Source of the DNA: an uncultured Odoribacter sp.
Lineage (GTDB): Bacteria; Bacteroidota; Bacteroidia; Bacteroidales; Marinifilaceae
DNA: 64,000 nt
Reading direction: 5' to 3'
NCBI GenBank assembly: GCA_910578985.1
Contig: CAJTSF010000002.1
Span: 156,016-220,015 of the forward strand
Shown here piece by piece: positions 63,424-64,000 of the stretch. Under the pieces are notes generated by a model that saw nothing but the letters and a program-made list of their open reading frames with translations, was not told where the DNA came from and did no database searches. Both the position numbers and the translations under genes were made by a program. Every line of letters begins with the position of its first letter. The stretch's first letter is position 1.

Positions 63424-63457
63424 AAAAAAAGAGAGTCACCATTTCTAGCGACTCTCT
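63424..63457 (-). terminator. rRNA operon terminator
   Basis: On the minus strand AGAGAGTC (63450-63457) pairs with GACTCTCT (63430-63437), followed by seven T. It lies seven bases after the 5S 3' end. Confidence 0.85.
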
Positions 63458-63463
63458 CTTCCA

Positions 63464-63574
63464 ATTCGGCGCCAACCTACTCTCCCACCATCAGGCAGTA
63501 CCATCGGCACTCAAGGGCTTAACTTCTCTGTTCGGTATGGAATAGAGGTGGATCCCCTCGGTTATAGACACCTT
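63464..63574 (-). rRNA. 5S rRNA
   Basis: Recognised by CCGAACAGAGAAGTTAAGCC and by the terminal stem of GGTGTC paired with GGCGCC; length about 110. The last gene of the rRNA operon. End positions are accurate to a few bases. Confidence 0.92.
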
Positions 63575-63699
63575 TTAATCCCTTTTACAATCCATATCCC
63601 CCAAAATATCATACATACCCTACACACTCATAAAGGCATATACCACACTCCGAAAGATTGACATCCATCGGAAAGAGAAAGACACATTAAAATATACTC

Positions 63700-64000
<301 letters not shown>

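Overview
The window looks like the chromosome of a gut-type Bacteroidales bacterium (phylum Bacteroidota). Several independent signs agree: promoters fit the Bacteroidota -33/-7 pattern (TTG or TTTG, 19-21 bases, TAnnTTTG); there is an UpxY-type NusG-like antiterminator at the head of a capsule locus, a Tsr-type tyrosine recombinase beside an invertible promoter, an RteC-family protein, DUF6266-type proteins, TPR/LuxR regulators, and the 5S and 23S genes of an rRNA operon at the right edge. I cannot name the family or genus from sequence alone. Housekeeping parts are fairly GC-rich; the capsule locus (about 36.5-52.7 kb) is visibly AT-rich, as expected for a horizontally exchanged locus.

Layout. 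0-2 kb: end of a secreted barrel-like protein and a lipoprotein. 2-3.1 kb: a rhuM gene bounded by an exact 16-bp direct repeat, apparently a small inserted cassette at the 3' end of a TPR/HTH regulator. 3.1-10.2 kb: TPR/HTH regulator, guaA, uvrA, a cupin and a TRIC-family channel, all on the minus strand. 10.3-14.9 kb: a membrane-anchored MutS-like ATPase and the folate branch genes pabA, pabB, pabC with a lipoprotein gene between pabA and pabB. 15-23.7 kb: a long minus-strand cluster (4Fe-4S membrane protein, Fe-S aldo/keto reductase, TonB receptor, ECF S-component, MBL hydrolase, PD40-OmpA protein, birA). 24 kb: an initiator tRNA. 24.2-33.7 kb, plus strand: GNAT, a triple-AAA ATPase, then a TolC/HlyD/ABC/FtsX tripartite efflux operon that ends in a LytS/LytTR two-component pair. 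33.8-36.3 kb: two DUF6266-like proteins and an RteC-like protein.

The centrepiece is the capsule locus on the minus strand, from an invertible promoter (54.03-54.20 kb) down to 36.5 kb. The segment currently faces the operon (ON by sequence). The operon starts with upxY and a possible upxZ equivalent. The aepX-aepY-aepZ genes then make 2-aminoethylphosphonate (AEP), and a cytidylyltransferase could activate it to CMP-AEP. An acyltransferase, phosphoesterase, SDR epimerase, second nucleotidyltransferase and an unrecognised dehydrogenase follow. Next come the flippase, a LicD transferase (likely placing AEP on the glycan), the polymerase, a GT2, a sulfotransferase-like protein, another GT2 and a GT4. 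AEP carries an amine and a sulfate would carry negative charge, so the predicted surface glycan is phase-variable and possibly zwitterionic. No initiating sugar-phosphate transferase or export gene is present.

54.5-64 kb: the tyrosine recombinase, a striking 172-bp near-perfect palindrome, clpP-clpX, a pyrE operon, NUDIX and APH-fold genes ending tail to tail, a 51-residue Pmp3-family protein, DJ-1, YdeI-like and GNAT proteins, a class A beta-lactamase, and the 3' end of the rRNA operon with its terminator.
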